64,000 nt of DNA. Origin: Halopelagius inordinatus. GTDB taxonomy: Archaea; Halobacteriota; Halobacteria; Halobacteriales; Haloferacaceae. Shown here piece after piece: positions 44,976-54,822 of this stretch (positions within the stretch are counted from its first letter, which is position 1; each line of letters starts with the position of its first letter). The notes under the pieces are model-generated. The model was not told the origin of the DNA and did not search any database. It saw nothing but the letters and a program-made list of their open reading frames with translations. The stretch lies in NCBI RefSeq assembly GCF_900113245.1, contig NZ_FOOQ01000008.1, forward strand, positions 1-64,000, given 5' to 3'. Both the position numbers and the translations under genes were made by a program.

Positions 44976-45599
44976 ATGACCGACGACGCCTACCGAACCG
45001 TCGCCGGGCGCGGCGAGGCTAGCTTCGAGGTGCGAGGCTCGGAGTTCATAGGCTACGTCGCGCCGGTGAACACCGTCGAGGAGGCGGAGGCGTTCGTCGC
45101 CGACGTCGAAGCGAACCATCCGGACGCCACCCACAACGTCCCGGCGTACCGCGTTCCCGCGGGCGGGGCGTCCGCGGGCGCGGGGACGTTGCTCAGAGAG
45201 TACTCTTCGGACGACGGCGAACCCTCCGGGTCGTCGGGTGACCCCGCGTTGAACGTCCTCGTCCAACGGGAGATTCGGAACGTCGCCGCCGTCGTCACCC
45301 GCTACTACGGCGGGACGAACCTCGGCGTCGGCGGACTCGCGCGGGCGTACTCGCGAGGGGTCAAAGAGGCCATCGAGGACGCGGGCGTCGTCGAGGAACT
45401 CCCCCACGAGACGTTCTCCGTCGTCGTCGCGTACGACGACTCCGGCACGGTCCGCGGCCTGTTGGAGAGCGCCGGTGTCGAGTTCGACGCGGCCTACGAG
45501 GAAGACGTCTCGTTCGAGGTTCGGGTGCCCGTCCCGGACGCCGCGGGACTCAGAGACCGAATTCGAAGTGCGACGAGCGGTCGGGCCGAAATCGAGTAG
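44976..45599 (+). CDS. YigZ/IMPACT family protein
   Basis: A 207-residue UPF0029 (YigZ/IMPACT) protein: TVAGRGEASFEVRGSEFIGYVAPV, SSDDGEPSGSSGDPALNVL and NVAAVVTRYYGGTNLGVGGLARAYS are the family signatures, followed by the DUF1949-like C-terminal ferredoxin fold (VVVAYDDSGTVRGLLESAGV). Bacterial YigZ binds nucleic acid and eukaryotic IMPACT regulates the GCN2 translation-stress kinase; the archaeal role is unknown. The start at 44976 (MTDDAYRTVAGRG) is favoured by promoter spacing. Normal length. Confidence 0.9.
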   Translation: MTDDAYRTVAGRGEASFEVRGSEFIGYVAPVNTVEEAEAFVADVEANHPDATHNVPAYRVPAGGASAGAGTLLREYSSDDGEPSGSSGDPALNVLVQREIRNVAAVVTRYYGGTNLGVGGLARAYSRGVKEAIEDAGVVEELPHETFSVVVAYDDSGTVRGLLESAGVEFDAAYEEDVSFEVRVPVPDAAGLRDRIRSATSGRAEIE

Positions 45600-45713
45600 T
45601 CTCCCCGCTCGAACCGCCGGAAAAAGTCGGTTCGCGTCGCCGCGGCGGTTCGCGGCGAGACGCCGGACCCCGACCTCCCGAAATTCAGTTCCGAGAGGTG
45701 CTGACGACTCGGT

Positions 45714-48584
45714 TCAGTCGGTGGCCGAGACGGTGGTCGGCTCCGCCTTCTCGTCGGAACTCCGCCGGTTCTGGGCGACGAGAGCGCCGAAGAGGAGGGC
45801 ACCGACGGTTCGCATCGCGATGTCGATGACGACGGGGCTTCCGAGGTTCTCCAAGAGACCGACAGCGCCCGTCAGGTCCGTGAACGTGGTGAGAACCAGC
45901 ATCGGAGCCATGAGCAAGAACGCCGCGACGGCGAACAGGGCACGCTCCCACCTGTCCACCGAGGTGTACAGGTGGCCGATGACGGTGACGCCGAGTGCGA
46001 CGACGCCGACGAACACGCCCGCGACGGGTATCATCACCTCCGGAACGAGCCATCCGAAGTCCGTGAGGTCCGCGGACGTTATGACTCTCGCGTCGGACCC
46101 CCGCCCGCGGATGAGCAGGATGCCGGGCGTGAGTGCGAACGCGAACGGCACGATGGCCTTGTTGAGCGACAGCGAGAACGCCTCGATGCCCGTCTGGAAC
46201 GGGTCGGACCGGGCGATACCGGACGCGGCGTAGGCCGCCACCGCGACCGGCGGGGTGATGTCGGCGATGACGCCGAAGTAGAGGATGAACAGGTGCGCCG
46301 CGAGTAGCGGGATGTCGCTCGCCTGCGCGATGGCCGGGCCGAGAAGCGAGACGAGGATGATGTACGTCACCGTCGTCGGCATCCCCATCCCGAGGATGAT
46401 GGAGGCGACGGCGGTGAAGAACAGAAGCAGGACGATAGAGCCTCCGGCGACATTCGTGATGAGCGACGTGAGATTCGGACCGAGACCCGTCGCGCTCACG
46501 ACGCCGGGGATGATGCCTGCGGCGGCGACGGCGACGACCACTTCCGTCGCCGTTCGCGCGCCGGAGTCCATCGACTTCCCGAGGAACGTCACGTACCGGA
46601 AGGCGCCGAAGTCGGCCAGTTTCGGCCGGCGCACGGCACCCGCGATTCGCTCGCTCGCGGTATCGACCGCGGGGTCGAGGTCCAAGAGCGGCGATTCGGT
46701 CCGACGACCGAAGACGAGGAACGCGAGACTGACCAAGATGACGATCGTCCCGAGACTGCCCGCGGCGGCCGAGGCGGCGGCGAGAGGTGCGAGTCCGCCG
46801 CCGCCCCCGCCCGTCGCCGCGGCGACGACGCCCGCGCCGGTCAAGAGGAACGAGACGAACTGCGCGAGCAAGAGTGCGGCGACGCTCCCCACGAGGGGGA
46901 CGCGCGTCTGTCTGTCGTACGCGGCGACGGCGGCGATGAGCGCCATGATGGCGACGAGCGTGTACCACGCCGAGCGAGCGACGGTCAGACGTTCGACGAG
47001 GAGGAAGTACAGAAGCAGTACGATTGGGACGAGGTAGAACCACCCCTGTCGGAGGTGCTTCGGTATCGCGACGACTTCGCTCCGGTCTAACCCGCCGATA
47101 TCGACGCGGACGGCTTCGAGGTGGACCATCACCCAGACGCCGAAGAAGAACACGATGGCCGGGATGGTGGCCGCGATGATGATGTCCGAGAAGGGGACGC
47201 CGATGAACTCTATCATCAGGAACGCCGCCGCGCCCATCACGGGCGGGAGAATCTGCCCGCCCGAGGACGCGGAGGCTTCGACGCCGCCCGCGAACTCGGG
47301 GCGGTAGCCCGACTTCTTCATCAGCGGAATCGTGAACGCGCCGGTGGTGACGGTGTTCGCGATGGACGACCCGGAGATGGTGCCCATGAAGCCCGACGCG
47401 AGGATGGACGCCTTCGCGGGGCCGCCGCGCCGCGTTCCGGTCGCCGCGTACGCGAGGTCTATGAACCACTGTCCCGCGCCGGACATCTCTAAGAACGCCC
47501 CGAAGAGGATGAAGATGTAGATGAACTGCACGGACACCGTCACCGGGATGCCGAACACCCCGTTTTCGGTGTTGTACCAGAGGTTCTGGACGATGTTCGC
47601 CCACGTCCCCTCGGGGATGGAGAGCACGCCGATGATGGGCATGCTCCCCGAGATGAGGTAGCCGTACCGCGCGTAGACGATGAACGACGCGACGATGAGC
47701 ATCAGGTAGACGCCGAGCGACCGGCGAGTCGCTTCGAGGACGAGGAGGACCCCGACGGCCCCGAGGAAGAACGGGTACGCCACGTCCGCAAACGGCACTC
47801 CGAGCGCGCTCACCGCCTCGGCCAGGAAGCCGAGCGGTCCGAGATACTCCGCGACGGTTCGGCCCGCTTCGAGGCCGAGGACGCGCAGTCGCTGAATCTC
47901 TTGGAACTCGAACACCATGTACACCGCCGTCGCCACCGAGAGGAGGACGAACACGAGGTCCAGCGGCGTCACGCGCTCTCGTTCCGCGTCGACCGCGAAC
48001 CACCGGACGCCGCGGCGGACGCCGACGGCCCCCCGAGTGAGGGCGCTATCGTCGCCGAACCGGCCTCGAACCGCGGGGACGACGGCACCGAGTCTGCGCG
48101 CTATCGCGCCGTCACCGGTCGTCGGGGGAAAGAGCAGAAACGCCAACACGAGAGCGAAGGCGACGTGGACGGCGTTGACCTGCAGGAGTTGGAGCGCGCC
48201 GAATCCGACTTCGCCGACTATCGGCAGGTCGGCTTGGAACTCGAATCCGCGGGCGGCCAACCATATCTGAAACAGCGAAAAGGCGATGGCGACGATGGAG
48301 ACGACGATGGCGGCCGGACCGGCCACGGAGCGCTTTCGCTCTATCTCCTCTATGAGCTCTTGGGCTTCCTCTTCGGACATCTCGTCGGCGTCGACGTCCG
48401 ATTCGGGGTCCGATCCGCCGTCCTCGATGGGTTCGTCTCGCCCGCCGTCCGTCGCGACGCGACGGTCCGTCTCCGCGTCCGGCGTCGAGGCGTCGGCGCC
48501 CTCGACCGAACGGTAGTCGCGCGCTCGTACTCCGTCGTCGGCCTGTCGGTCGGCGGACCGACCGTCGTGGTTTGAGTCACTCAT
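45714..48584 (-). CDS. TRAP transporter fused permease (TAXI type)
   Basis: A 956-residue polytopic membrane protein of the TRAP 4TM/12TM fused permease family, which combines the small (DctQ-like) and large (DctM-like) subunits. A cytoplasmic acidic N-terminus of ~85 residues precedes the first span. Conserved DctM-like patches include SGSMPIIGVLSIPEGTWANI, SGAGQWFIDLAYAATGTRRG, PAKASILASGFMGTISGSSI and ILGMGMPTTVTYIILVSLLG. It imports an organic acid or amino acid using an ion gradient with the TAXI binding protein at 49114. It overlaps the DUF1850 gene by ATGA. A glycine run (TGGGGGGLAPL) marks an insertion between two spans. Confidence 0.93.
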   Translation of the reverse strand: MSDSNHDGRSADRQADDGVRARDYRSVEGADASTPDAETDRRVATDGGRDEPIEDGGSDPESDVDADEMSEEEAQELIEEIERKRSVAGPAAIVVSIVAIAFSLFQIWLAARGFEFQADLPIVGEVGFGALQLLQVNAVHVAFALVLAFLLFPPTTGDGAIARRLGAVVPAVRGRFGDDSALTRGAVGVRRGVRWFAVDAERERVTPLDLVFVLLSVATAVYMVFEFQEIQRLRVLGLEAGRTVAEYLGPLGFLAEAVSALGVPFADVAYPFFLGAVGVLLVLEATRRSLGVYLMLIVASFIVYARYGYLISGSMPIIGVLSIPEGTWANIVQNLWYNTENGVFGIPVTVSVQFIYIFILFGAFLEMSGAGQWFIDLAYAATGTRRGGPAKASILASGFMGTISGSSIANTVTTGAFTIPLMKKSGYRPEFAGGVEASASSGGQILPPVMGAAAFLMIEFIGVPFSDIIIAATIPAIVFFFGVWVMVHLEAVRVDIGGLDRSEVVAIPKHLRQGWFYLVPIVLLLYFLLVERLTVARSAWYTLVAIMALIAAVAAYDRQTRVPLVGSVAALLLAQFVSFLLTGAGVVAAATGGGGGGLAPLAAASAAAGSLGTIVILVSLAFLVFGRRTESPLLDLDPAVDTASERIAGAVRRPKLADFGAFRYVTFLGKSMDSGARTATEVVVAVAAAGIIPGVVSATGLGPNLTSLITNVAGGSIVLLLFFTAVASIILGMGMPTTVTYIILVSLLGPAIAQASDIPLLAAHLFILYFGVIADITPPVAVAAYAASGIARSDPFQTGIEAFSLSLNKAIVPFAFALTPGILLIRGRGSDARVITSADLTDFGWLVPEVMIPVAGVFVGVVALGVTVIGHLYTSVDRWERALFAVAAFLLMAPMLVLTTFTDLTGAVGLLENLGSPVVIDIAMRTVGALLFGALVAQNRRSSDEKAEPTTVSATD

Positions 48585-49081
48585 TGTCGTGTGAAAGCGG
48601 GGAGGGCTCGGTCCAAAAGCGAGCGGCTCTCGATGCTGAGGCGGACGCTCCGGGCGTCGGAGAGTTCGACGAGGTCGTACGTCTCGTCGCCGACGTGGAG
48701 TTCGTGCCCGGCGACGTGACCGGGCTTGACGAATATCTCCTCGTAGGAGCCGCCGGGGTCGAAGACGAACGACCCGTTCACCTTTTCGACGTCCGCGCGG
48801 GCGGGGAGTCCGGCGCCGTAGGAGTGAAACACCATCCGGGTCATGTTGAGTCGGTCGTCGCGGACGGTGTACTCGTCTACGACCGTGGTCTTCTCTACGC
48901 TGTGGGTGTATTCGAGCGCGACGGTCGTCCCCTCCGAGACGGGAACCGTCAACAGTTCTTCGCCGGTTTCGGCGTCGCTGACGACGAGCGCGTTACCTCC
49001 CGGTACCGCCGCACTCGCCCCCACCGTTAGGACGAGTACGAGAAAGACGGCTGCGAGTCGACCGAGCGTTCGTCCGTTCAT
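48581..49081 (-). CDS. DUF1850 protein of TRAP operon
   Basis: A 166-residue exported protein: an N-terminal signal or anchor (LAAVFLVLVLTVGASAAVPG) and one DUF1850 domain (TTVALEYTHSVEKTTVVDEY, MVFHSYGAGLPA, then LVELSDARSVRLSIES). DUF1850 genes are regularly found between TAXI-type binding proteins and fused TRAP permeases, as here; a structural or regulatory accessory role is inferred. Its stop overlaps the permease start (ATGA) and its own start lies 32 bp after the binding-protein stop, so all three form one operon. Confidence 0.88.
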   Translation of the reverse strand: MNGRTLGRLAAVFLVLVLTVGASAAVPGGNALVVSDAETGEELLTVPVSEGTTVALEYTHSVEKTTVVDEYTVRDDRLNMTRMVFHSYGAGLPARADVEKVNGSFVFDPGGSYEEIFVKPGHVAGHELHVGDETYDLVELSDARSVRLSIESRSLLDRALPAFTRQ

Positions 49082-49113
49082 GATACGTTCGTGAGGCGGT
49101 GGGGCAGGCCCGA

Positions 49114-50163
49114 TTAGCTATCGAAGTACGCCTGCGCCCCGGGATGGAGGTCGATGGACATGCCGTCCTGTGCGGTGTCCCGACTGATGAAGTCCGTCTT
49201 GATGGTCAGCTGGTCCGTGTTGTCGAAGATGGCCGAGGTGACCTCTTGGACGGTCTCTTCGGGCTGTTCGGCGTTCGTCGCGATCATCGCCTGCACCGAC
49301 ACCGTCGGGGCGGGCTCGTCGAGGCCGTACGTTCCGGACGGAATCTCGTCGTCGGCGTAGAAGTCCGCGGCGTCCTTTACGGCCTGTCGGTTCTCGCCCT
49401 CGATGGGGACGACGACCACGTCTTCGGTCGCCGCGAGTTCCTCGATAGCGCCGACGGGCCATCCGCCGACGACGAACGCGGCGTCGATGTCGCCGTTCTT
49501 GAGTTGGTCCGACGCCTGCGAGAAGCCGGTGTTCTGCTCGGAGTAGTCCTCGATGCCGAGGGCTTCGAGAATCTGGACCGCGTTCACCTGCGTCCCCGAA
49601 CCGAGGTCACCGGTGTTGATGGTCGCGCCTTCGAGGTCCGACGGTTGCTCGATGCCCGTGCCGGCCAGCGTGACGATGGTGATGGTCTCCGGATAGAGCG
49701 TCGCGACGCCGCGGAGGTTCTCTACTGCGTTCCCCTCGAAGGCGTCGATGCCCTCGCCGTTGGCGGCGAAAGAGGCGACGTCGTTCTGGATGAGAGCGAA
49801 GTCGGCGTCGCCGCGGGCCAGACTCCCGACGTTCTCGACGGACGCGCCGGTGGACTGGACCTGAAGCGTGTAGTCGGTGTTGTCCTCGACGACCGACTTG
49901 AACTCGTTCGAGAGGGGGAAGTACGTCCCGCCCGTCCCGCCTGCGTGCCACGAGAGGCGCGATTCGGTGTCGCCGCCCCCGTCGCCTTCGGTCGTCTCCT
50001 CGCCCGCGGTGGTTTCCTCGCTTGCAGTCGTCTCCTCGCCTGCGGTCGTCTCCTCTCCTTCTGTACCGTCACCGCCGCCGTTACCGGAACATCCGGCGAG
50101 TCCGGCGATTCCAGTGAGGCCTGCGGCCGCAACGAATTCACGTCGGTTTAGCTTTCGCGACAT
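49114..50163 (-). CDS. TAXI family TRAP substrate-binding lipoprotein
   Basis: A 349-residue binding protein. The N-terminus has a Tat signal with lipobox (RREFVAAAGLTGIAGLAGC). A spacer of EETTAG/EETTAS repeats follows, encoded by near-identical 18-nt DNA repeats at about 49990-50060. The TAXI domain then starts LSWHAGGTGGTYFPLSNEF and continues through ALIQNDVASFAANG, INTGDLGSGTQVNAVQILEA and AAFVVGGWPVGAIEELA. It captures the ligand outside the cell for the fused permease. TAXI ligands are usually carboxylates such as glutamate or malate, but the ligand cannot be read from sequence. First gene of the operon; the 163-bp upstream gap is AT-rich. Confidence 0.94.
   Translation of the reverse strand: MSRKLNRREFVAAAGLTGIAGLAGCSGNGGGDGTEGEETTAGEETTASEETTAGEETTEGDGGGDTESRLSWHAGGTGGTYFPLSNEFKSVVEDNTDYTLQVQSTGASVENVGSLARGDADFALIQNDVASFAANGEGIDAFEGNAVENLRGVATLYPETITIVTLAGTGIEQPSDLEGATINTGDLGSGTQVNAVQILEALGIEDYSEQNTGFSQASDQLKNGDIDAAFVVGGWPVGAIEELAATEDVVVVPIEGENRQAVKDAADFYADDEIPSGTYGLDEPAPTVSVQAMIATNAEQPEETVQEVTSAIFDNTDQLTIKTDFISRDTAQDGMSIDLHPGAQAYFDS
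49991..50058. repeat. Short direct repeats in binding-protein linker
   Basis: About four copies of an 18-nt unit encoding GEETTA/SEETTA in the lipoprotein spacer. Such units change copy number by slippage, so linker length is likely to vary between strains. Confidence 0.6.
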
Positions 50164-50326
50164 GACTGCCAGATGAGTATCCGGACATAATACTATTACT
50201 AATTTTGTTCAGAATTTACCCTTAGATACAATGTTATTCAGGCATATCCGTGTTATTTGTTGACTATCATCTCTCCCCCTTCGCCGGGGGGCGCACATCT
50301 ATCACCGGCGGCGGTCAACGCGGTGT

Positions 50327-52453
50327 GTGACCCGCATCTCGGCGACGGACTACCACGACATCGCGCAGGTGGAAGACCCGCAGGTCTCGCCCGACGGCGA
50401 CAGGGTCGCGTTCGTCCGGAAGATTCCGGACGGCGACGACTCCTACGAACAGACCGTCTACCTCGTCTCGACCGACGGGGACGGCGACATCAGGCGGTTC
50501 ACCGTCGCGGAGGGCGTCGATTCGCACCCGCGGTGGAGTCCCTCCGGCGACCGACTCGCGTTCGTCTCGACGCGCGGCGCGGACGACGAGAGGCCGCAAC
50601 TGTGGGTCCTGCCCGTTTCGGGCGGCGAGGCCGAACGGGTGACGGACGTTCCCGGCGGCGTCTCCGACGTCGCGTGGAGTCCCGACGGGTCGAAGATAGC
50701 CTTCCAGCAGTCGACGACGGCGTCCGAACGCGAGGAGGGAATCGACTGCGAGGTCGACGACGAGGAGTACGAACGGGAGACGCCGGACCCGCGCGTCGTG
50801 GACCGACTCGTCTACCGACAGCACGGACGCTACAGGGACGGCGCGGAACCGCACGTCTACGTCGTCCGCCTCGACGAGGAGAGTCCGAGCGGCGACGCAG
50901 ACGAGAGCGACGCCCCTCGCGTCGAACGACTCACCGACGGGGAGTACGGGCACGTCTCACCGACGTGGGGCGACCGCGAGACGCTCTACTTCGGCGTGAA
51001 GCGCCACCAAGGCGACACCGAACCCGACGACAGCGCCGTCATCGACATCGTGGCGCACGACCTCTCGACGGGCGAGACCGAAGACGTGGCGCGGACGACG
51101 GCGTGGGGACTCGCCCTCGACGCGACGGCCGACGGCCGTCTCGCATTCGGTCGGACGCCGGAAGAGCGCATCTCGATGCGGAACTCCGACGTGGTCGTGT
51201 ACGACCGAGAGAGCGGACGAGAGGCAATCCCGACGGAGGGATTGGACCGAGACGTCGCCCTCGAAGCGGGCCTCTCGTGGGGTCCGAACGACGAAGACGT
51301 CTACTTTCTCACGCCCGACGAGGGCGAGTACGTGGCCCGGCGCGTTTCGGGGGAGGGTGCCGAATCCCCTTCGGCGAACGACGGGACGCGGTCAGGTGAC
51401 GCCCCGACGGACTCCGAACTCCTCGTCGGCGGGGGTCACGTCACCGCCCTGTCCGTCGGCGGCCCCGGGAACGACCCGGTCGTCGCGGTCGCAAAGAGCG
51501 AGTGGGACCACCCCGGCGACGTGTTCTGCCTCCGCGGCGGAACGGAACGGCGACTGACGAACGTCAACGCGGCGTACCTCGACGACGCGGACGTACAGAA
51601 ACCCGAGGAGGTTCGGTTCGAGTCCGACGTCGAGGTGCAGGGATGGGTGCTGACGCCGCCGGAGTTCGACTCCGAGGAGACCTACCCCCTCGTCGTCGAA
51701 GTCCACGGCGGCCCGCACGCGATGTGGTCTACGTCGGGGACGATGTGGCGCGAGTTCCAACTCCTGGCCGCCCGCGGGTACGTCGTCTTCTGGTCGAACC
51801 CGCGAGGCTCCGTCGGATACGGCGAGGAGTTCGCCACCGCCATCGAACGGAACTGGGGCGAGGTGACGATGACGGACGTGATGGCCGGCGTCGAACTCGT
51901 CTGCGACCGCGACTACGTCGACGAGGAGAACGTCTTTCTCACCGGCGGGTCCTTCGGCGGGTACGTGACCGGATGGATGGTCGGAAAGACCGACCGGTTC
52001 CGCGGCGCGGTGGCCCAACGCGGCGTCTACGACCTCTCGTCGTTCTACGGGTCCACGGACGCGTTCAAGCTAATCGAGGGCGACTTCGACACGACGCCGT
52101 GGGAGGACCCGCAGTTCCTCTGGGAACAGTCGCCCGTCGCCTACGCCGCCGACGTGACGACGCCGACACTCGTGATGCACTCGGAGAACGACTTTCGCGT
52201 CCCCGTCAACAACGGCGAGATGTTCTACCTCTTCTTGCGGAAGAACGGCGTCGAGACGCGGTTCGTTCGGTACCCCCGAGAGGGCCACGGACTCTCGCGT
52301 TCCGGCGAACCGGCCCACGTCGTCGATAGACTCGAACGCATCGTTCGCTGGTTCGACGGCTACTCGGACCACCACGACGTCCCGCCGGCCCTCGAACGCG
52401 GCGACGACGGCCTGTCCGCGGCCGATGACGGGAGCGAAACGGGAGACGACTGA
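50327..52453 (+). CDS. S9 family prolyl oligopeptidase-like serine peptidase
   Basis: A 708-residue cytoplasmic peptidase. The N-terminal two-thirds form a beta-propeller with WD40-like/TolB-like blades (QVSPDGDRVAFVRKI, HPRWSPSGDRLAFVST, DVAWSPDGSKIAFQQS). The C-terminal alpha/beta-hydrolase domain has the nucleophile in LTGGSFGGYVTGWM, the Asp in MHSENDFRVPVNN and the His in YPREGHGLSR. Acylaminoacyl-peptidase or dipeptidyl-peptidase activity is likely. No signal peptide. The GTG at 50327 (MTRISATDYHDIAQ) is the best start; the upstream 163 bp shared with the TRAP operon is AT-rich and holds divergent promoters. Confidence 0.93.
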   Translation: MTRISATDYHDIAQVEDPQVSPDGDRVAFVRKIPDGDDSYEQTVYLVSTDGDGDIRRFTVAEGVDSHPRWSPSGDRLAFVSTRGADDERPQLWVLPVSGGEAERVTDVPGGVSDVAWSPDGSKIAFQQSTTASEREEGIDCEVDDEEYERETPDPRVVDRLVYRQHGRYRDGAEPHVYVVRLDEESPSGDADESDAPRVERLTDGEYGHVSPTWGDRETLYFGVKRHQGDTEPDDSAVIDIVAHDLSTGETEDVARTTAWGLALDATADGRLAFGRTPEERISMRNSDVVVYDRESGREAIPTEGLDRDVALEAGLSWGPNDEDVYFLTPDEGEYVARRVSGEGAESPSANDGTRSGDAPTDSELLVGGGHVTALSVGGPGNDPVVAVAKSEWDHPGDVFCLRGGTERRLTNVNAAYLDDADVQKPEEVRFESDVEVQGWVLTPPEFDSEETYPLVVEVHGGPHAMWSTSGTMWREFQLLAARGYVVFWSNPRGSVGYGEEFATAIERNWGEVTMTDVMAGVELVCDRDYVDEENVFLTGGSFGGYVTGWMVGKTDRFRGAVAQRGVYDLSSFYGSTDAFKLIEGDFDTTPWEDPQFLWEQSPVAYAADVTTPTLVMHSENDFRVPVNNGEMFYLFLRKNGVETRFVRYPREGHGLSRSGEPAHVVDRLERIVRWFDGYSDHHDVPPALERGDDGLSAADDGSETGDD

Positions 52454-52609
52454 CCGAGAACCGAGACGCCGACCGAAGCGCGCGTCTCCGGAGTCTATAG
52501 CGGTCTCGGTTCCCCTCCGGGGGTCGGTTTCGTCCGCACTCGCTCGGCCGGTAACCCCGCTCTCGTTCTGCGTTTTTCGACCGGAAGCGAAGGGGTTCGG
52601 CGGGGGGAC

Positions 52610-53971
52610 TCACGGCGTCTCGACTGCGGCGGCGAGGCCGGTCAATCGGTCGGCGAGAGTCCCCGCGTCGGCGGCGACGACGCGCGCCGACGGTTCTCTG
52701 CCGACCGCGCCGCCGTCTACGACCGCCGCGGGCGTCTCCTCGTCGGGTTCGAGCGCATTCAGAACCGCCTCCCGCGCGGCGGTTTCGGCCTCCGAGTCCG
52801 CCTCGTCGTCCCTCGCGGGTTCGACGCGGACGACGGACCACCCGAGCGAATCCATCGCCGCCTCCACGTCGCCGTCGAACCGGCAGTTCGCCGCGAACCG
52901 GACGGTCGAATCGACTTCGCGGACGGCGAGCAGAAACTCGGCGAGGCGACTCGACGCGCCGACGCGGACGCCCCGGTTCGGTCGCACGCCCGACCGCGTG
53001 CGGGCGATGCGGCCTTCGACCGCCGCCAGTTCGTCCGGGCGTTCGGCGTACGGCGTCGCGCCGACGACGTTCAGGCCGACTTCCGGGACGAGTCCCCGCG
53101 CGTCGGCGGCGACGACCGCGTCCACGACGCTCTCGACCGATTCGACCGCGTCCGTCCGCGCCGCCCGGTCGCGAATCTCCGCGAGGTGGTGGACCGCCCC
53201 CGGCCCCTCGCCGACGTCGAGGGGGTACCGGACGGCGCGTTGGAGGAACGACACGCCCGCCTCCACCGCCGCGACGGTGTCCGTCCCCCGCGCGAGGTGC
53301 GCGGCGATGGCGCTCGAAAGCGTGCATCCGGACCCGTGCGTCGCCTCGGTGTCCACGCGCGGGTGGACGAACACGGCTTCCGTCTCCGCCGTCACGAGGA
53401 CGTCCGCCACCTCCTCGCCGGGGGCGTGGCCGCCTTTGACGAGTGCGGCCGCCGCGCCCATCTCGACTAACTCCGCGCCCGCCTCGCGTGCCGTCGACTC
53501 GTCTGTCGGTTCGGTACCGGTGAGGACGGCCGCCTCGTCGGTGTTGGGCGTCACCACCGCCGACGCGGCGACGAGGTCCTCGTAGGCGCGTTCGGCGTCT
53601 CTGTCGAGCAGTCTGTCGCCCGAGGTAGCGACCATGACCGGGTCCACGACGACCGGAAACGGCGCGTCTTCGACGCAGTCGGTCACCGTCTCGACCATCT
53701 CCGCGGTGCCGAGCATCCCCGTCTTCGCCGCGCGCACGTCGAAATCCCCGGCGACGGCGTCGTACTGCGCCCGCACCTCCTCTGTCGGAACCGGATGTAT
53801 CGAGGAGACGCCGCGGGTGTTCTGGGCCGTGACGCTCGTGATAACGCTCGTCCCGAACGCGCCGCGGGCCTCCATTGTCTTCAGGTCCGCTTGGATGCCG
53901 GCCCCGCCACCGGAGTCGCTTCCGGCGACGGTCAGTGCCACGGGTCGCGCGTCGGGTACCGGCGTCCGCAT
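52610..53971 (-). CDS. thiD: ThiD-ThiN fusion: HMP(-P) kinase / thiamine-phosphate synthase
   Basis: A 453-residue bifunctional enzyme. Residues ~1-260 are the HMP/HMP-P kinase Thi[37 protein letters not shown] and the anion hole [17 protein letters not shown]. The rest is a ThiN domain ([40 protein letters not shown]), the archaeal thiamine-phosphate synthase or, in ThiR proteins, a thiamine-phosphate sensor. Together they phosphorylate HMP twice and join it to the thiazole phosphate. The start at 53971 overlaps the stop of a 23-codon upstream ORF by one base (TGATG). Divergent from tenA with a shared promoter region. Confidence 0.94.
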   Translation of the reverse strand: MRTPVPDARPVALTVAGSDSGGGAGIQADLKTMEARGAFGTSVITSVTAQNTRGVSSIHPVPTEEVRAQYDAVAGDFDVRAAKTGMLGTAEMVETVTDCVEDAPFPVVVDPVMVATSGDRLLDRDAERAYEDLVAASAVVTPNTDEAAVLTGTEPTDESTAREAGAELVEMGAAAALVKGGHAPGEEVADVLVTAETEAVFVHPRVDTEATHGSGCTLSSAIAAHLARGTDTVAAVEAGVSFLQRAVRYPLDVGEGPGAVHHLAEIRDRAARTDAVESVESVVDAVVAADARGLVPEVGLNVVGATPYAERPDELAAVEGRIARTRSGVRPNRGVRVGASSRLAEFLLAVREVDSTVRFAANCRFDGDVEAAMDSLGWSVVRVEPARDDEADSEAETAAREAVLNALEPDEETPAAVVDGGAVGREPSARVVAADAGTLADRLTGLAAAVETP

Positions 53972-54042
53972 CACGTCTCACCTCGCGCCGACGGGTCGGT
54001 ATCGGTCGCGCGGTACGGGGTGCCACGAGCGCGTTCGTTCAT
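53971..54042 (-). CDS. 23-codon leader ORF upstream of thiD
   Basis: An ATG at 54042 opens 23 sense codons ([14 protein letters not shown] start, SARGET end) whose TGA overlaps the ATG of thiD in TGATG. A minus-strand TATA-like AATTATTA lies at about 54066-54073, close to 27 nt upstream, so a leaderless transcript would begin at this ATG. That suggests thiD is translated by coupling from the leader. No cysteine or membrane segment. Whether the peptide matters or only its translation is unknown. It is similar in size and position to the leader at 54823. Confidence 0.5.
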   Translation of the reverse strand: MNERARGTPYRATDTDPSARGET

Positions 54043-54051
54043 ATTTAGAAG

Positions 54052-54069
54052 TTGTACTACTCGGTAATA
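54052..54069 (+). promoter_or_regulatory. Thiamine-cluster operator motif, thiD/tenA divergent promoter
   Basis: TTGTACTACTCGGTAATA, ending 29 nt before the tenA ATG and overlapping the TATA boxes of both divergent genes. Near-identical sites lie at 54778-54795 (symporter) and 56457-56474 (Nramp-like). Consensus TnnTACnACTnGGTnnnA with a weak dyad (TAnTAC...GTAnTA in this copy). Inferred binding site of the thiamine regulator. Confidence 0.6.
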
Positions 54070-54098
54070 ATTTTGTACCTCCCTTCCGTCTCCAAGAT

Positions 54099-54764
54099 AT
54101 GGCGTTCACCGACGAACTCGAACCCGAGGCCGACCGGGTCTGGACCGCTATCGTCGACCACCCGATGGTTCGGCGGTTGGGCGAGGGGACCTTGGACGAA
54201 GACCCGTTTCGAGAGTGGGTGCGACAGGACTACTACTATCTGCGAGAGTACAGTCGGACCTTCGCACTCGCCGCCTCCTCTGCGGGGACTCTCGACCGGA
54301 TGGGGACGTTCGCCGAACTCCTCGACTCGACGCTGAACACGGAGATGGATCTCCACCGGTCGTACGCCGCGGAGTTCGGTATCACCGCCGAGGAACTGGC
54401 GGCGACCGAACCGTCGCCGACGACGCGGGCGTACACGGACTTTCTCGTCAGGACGGCGGCCGTCGGGACGTTCGGCGACACCGTCGCCGCCCTCCTCCCC
54501 TGCATGTGGGGGTTCAACGAGACGGCGCGCCGACTCGCGGAAGACGGCACGCCGGACCACGACCAGTACGAGGCGTGGGTCGAGATGTACGCGGGCGAGG
54601 AGTTCACCGAACTCACGGAGTGGTGTCTCGACCTGATGGACGAGGTGGCCGCGGAATCGACGGCGGCCGACAGAAACCGGTACCGAGAGCGATTTCTCAC
54701 CTCCGCGCGGTACGAGTACCGCTTTTGGGACGCCGCGTGGCGAGGAGAGACGTGGGAGGTCTAG
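54099..54764 (+). CDS. tenA: TenA family aminopyrimidine aminohydrolase (thiaminase II)
   Basis: A 221-residue all-helical TenA protein. Residues matching the Bacillus enzyme are D44 ([19 protein letters not shown]), the catalytic C135 ([13 protein letters not shown]) and E206 ([13 protein letters not shown]), so this is the Cys-containing class. TenA hydrolyses aminopyrimidine products of thiamine breakdown, salvaging HMP for ThiD, whose gene lies divergently across the shared promoter. ATG 54099 is 29 nt from the operator/TATA element. Complete. Confidence 0.94.
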   Translation: MAFTDELEPEADRVWTAIVDHPMVRRLGEGTLDEDPFREWVRQDYYYLREYSRTFALAASSAGTLDRMGTFAELLDSTLNTEMDLHRSYAAEFGITAEELAATEPSPTTRAYTDFLVRTAAVGTFGDTVAALLPCMWGFNETARRLAEDGTPDHDQYEAWVEMYAGEEFTELTEWCLDLMDEVAAESTAADRNRYRERFLTSARYEYRFWDAAWRGETWEV

Positions 54765-54777
54765 TCTGATAACTCGA

Positions 54778-54795
54778 TTGTACCACTCGGTTTTA
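54778..54795 (+). promoter_or_regulatory. Thiamine-cluster operator motif, symporter promoter
   Basis: TTGTACCACTCGGTTTTA, matching 15 of 18 bases of the tenA site and including the TATA-like GGTTTTA. It ends 27 nt before the ATG of the leader ORF at 54823. Confidence 0.6.
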
Positions 54796-54822
54796 TCACG
54801 GGTGTCCCGCGTACACACCCGT

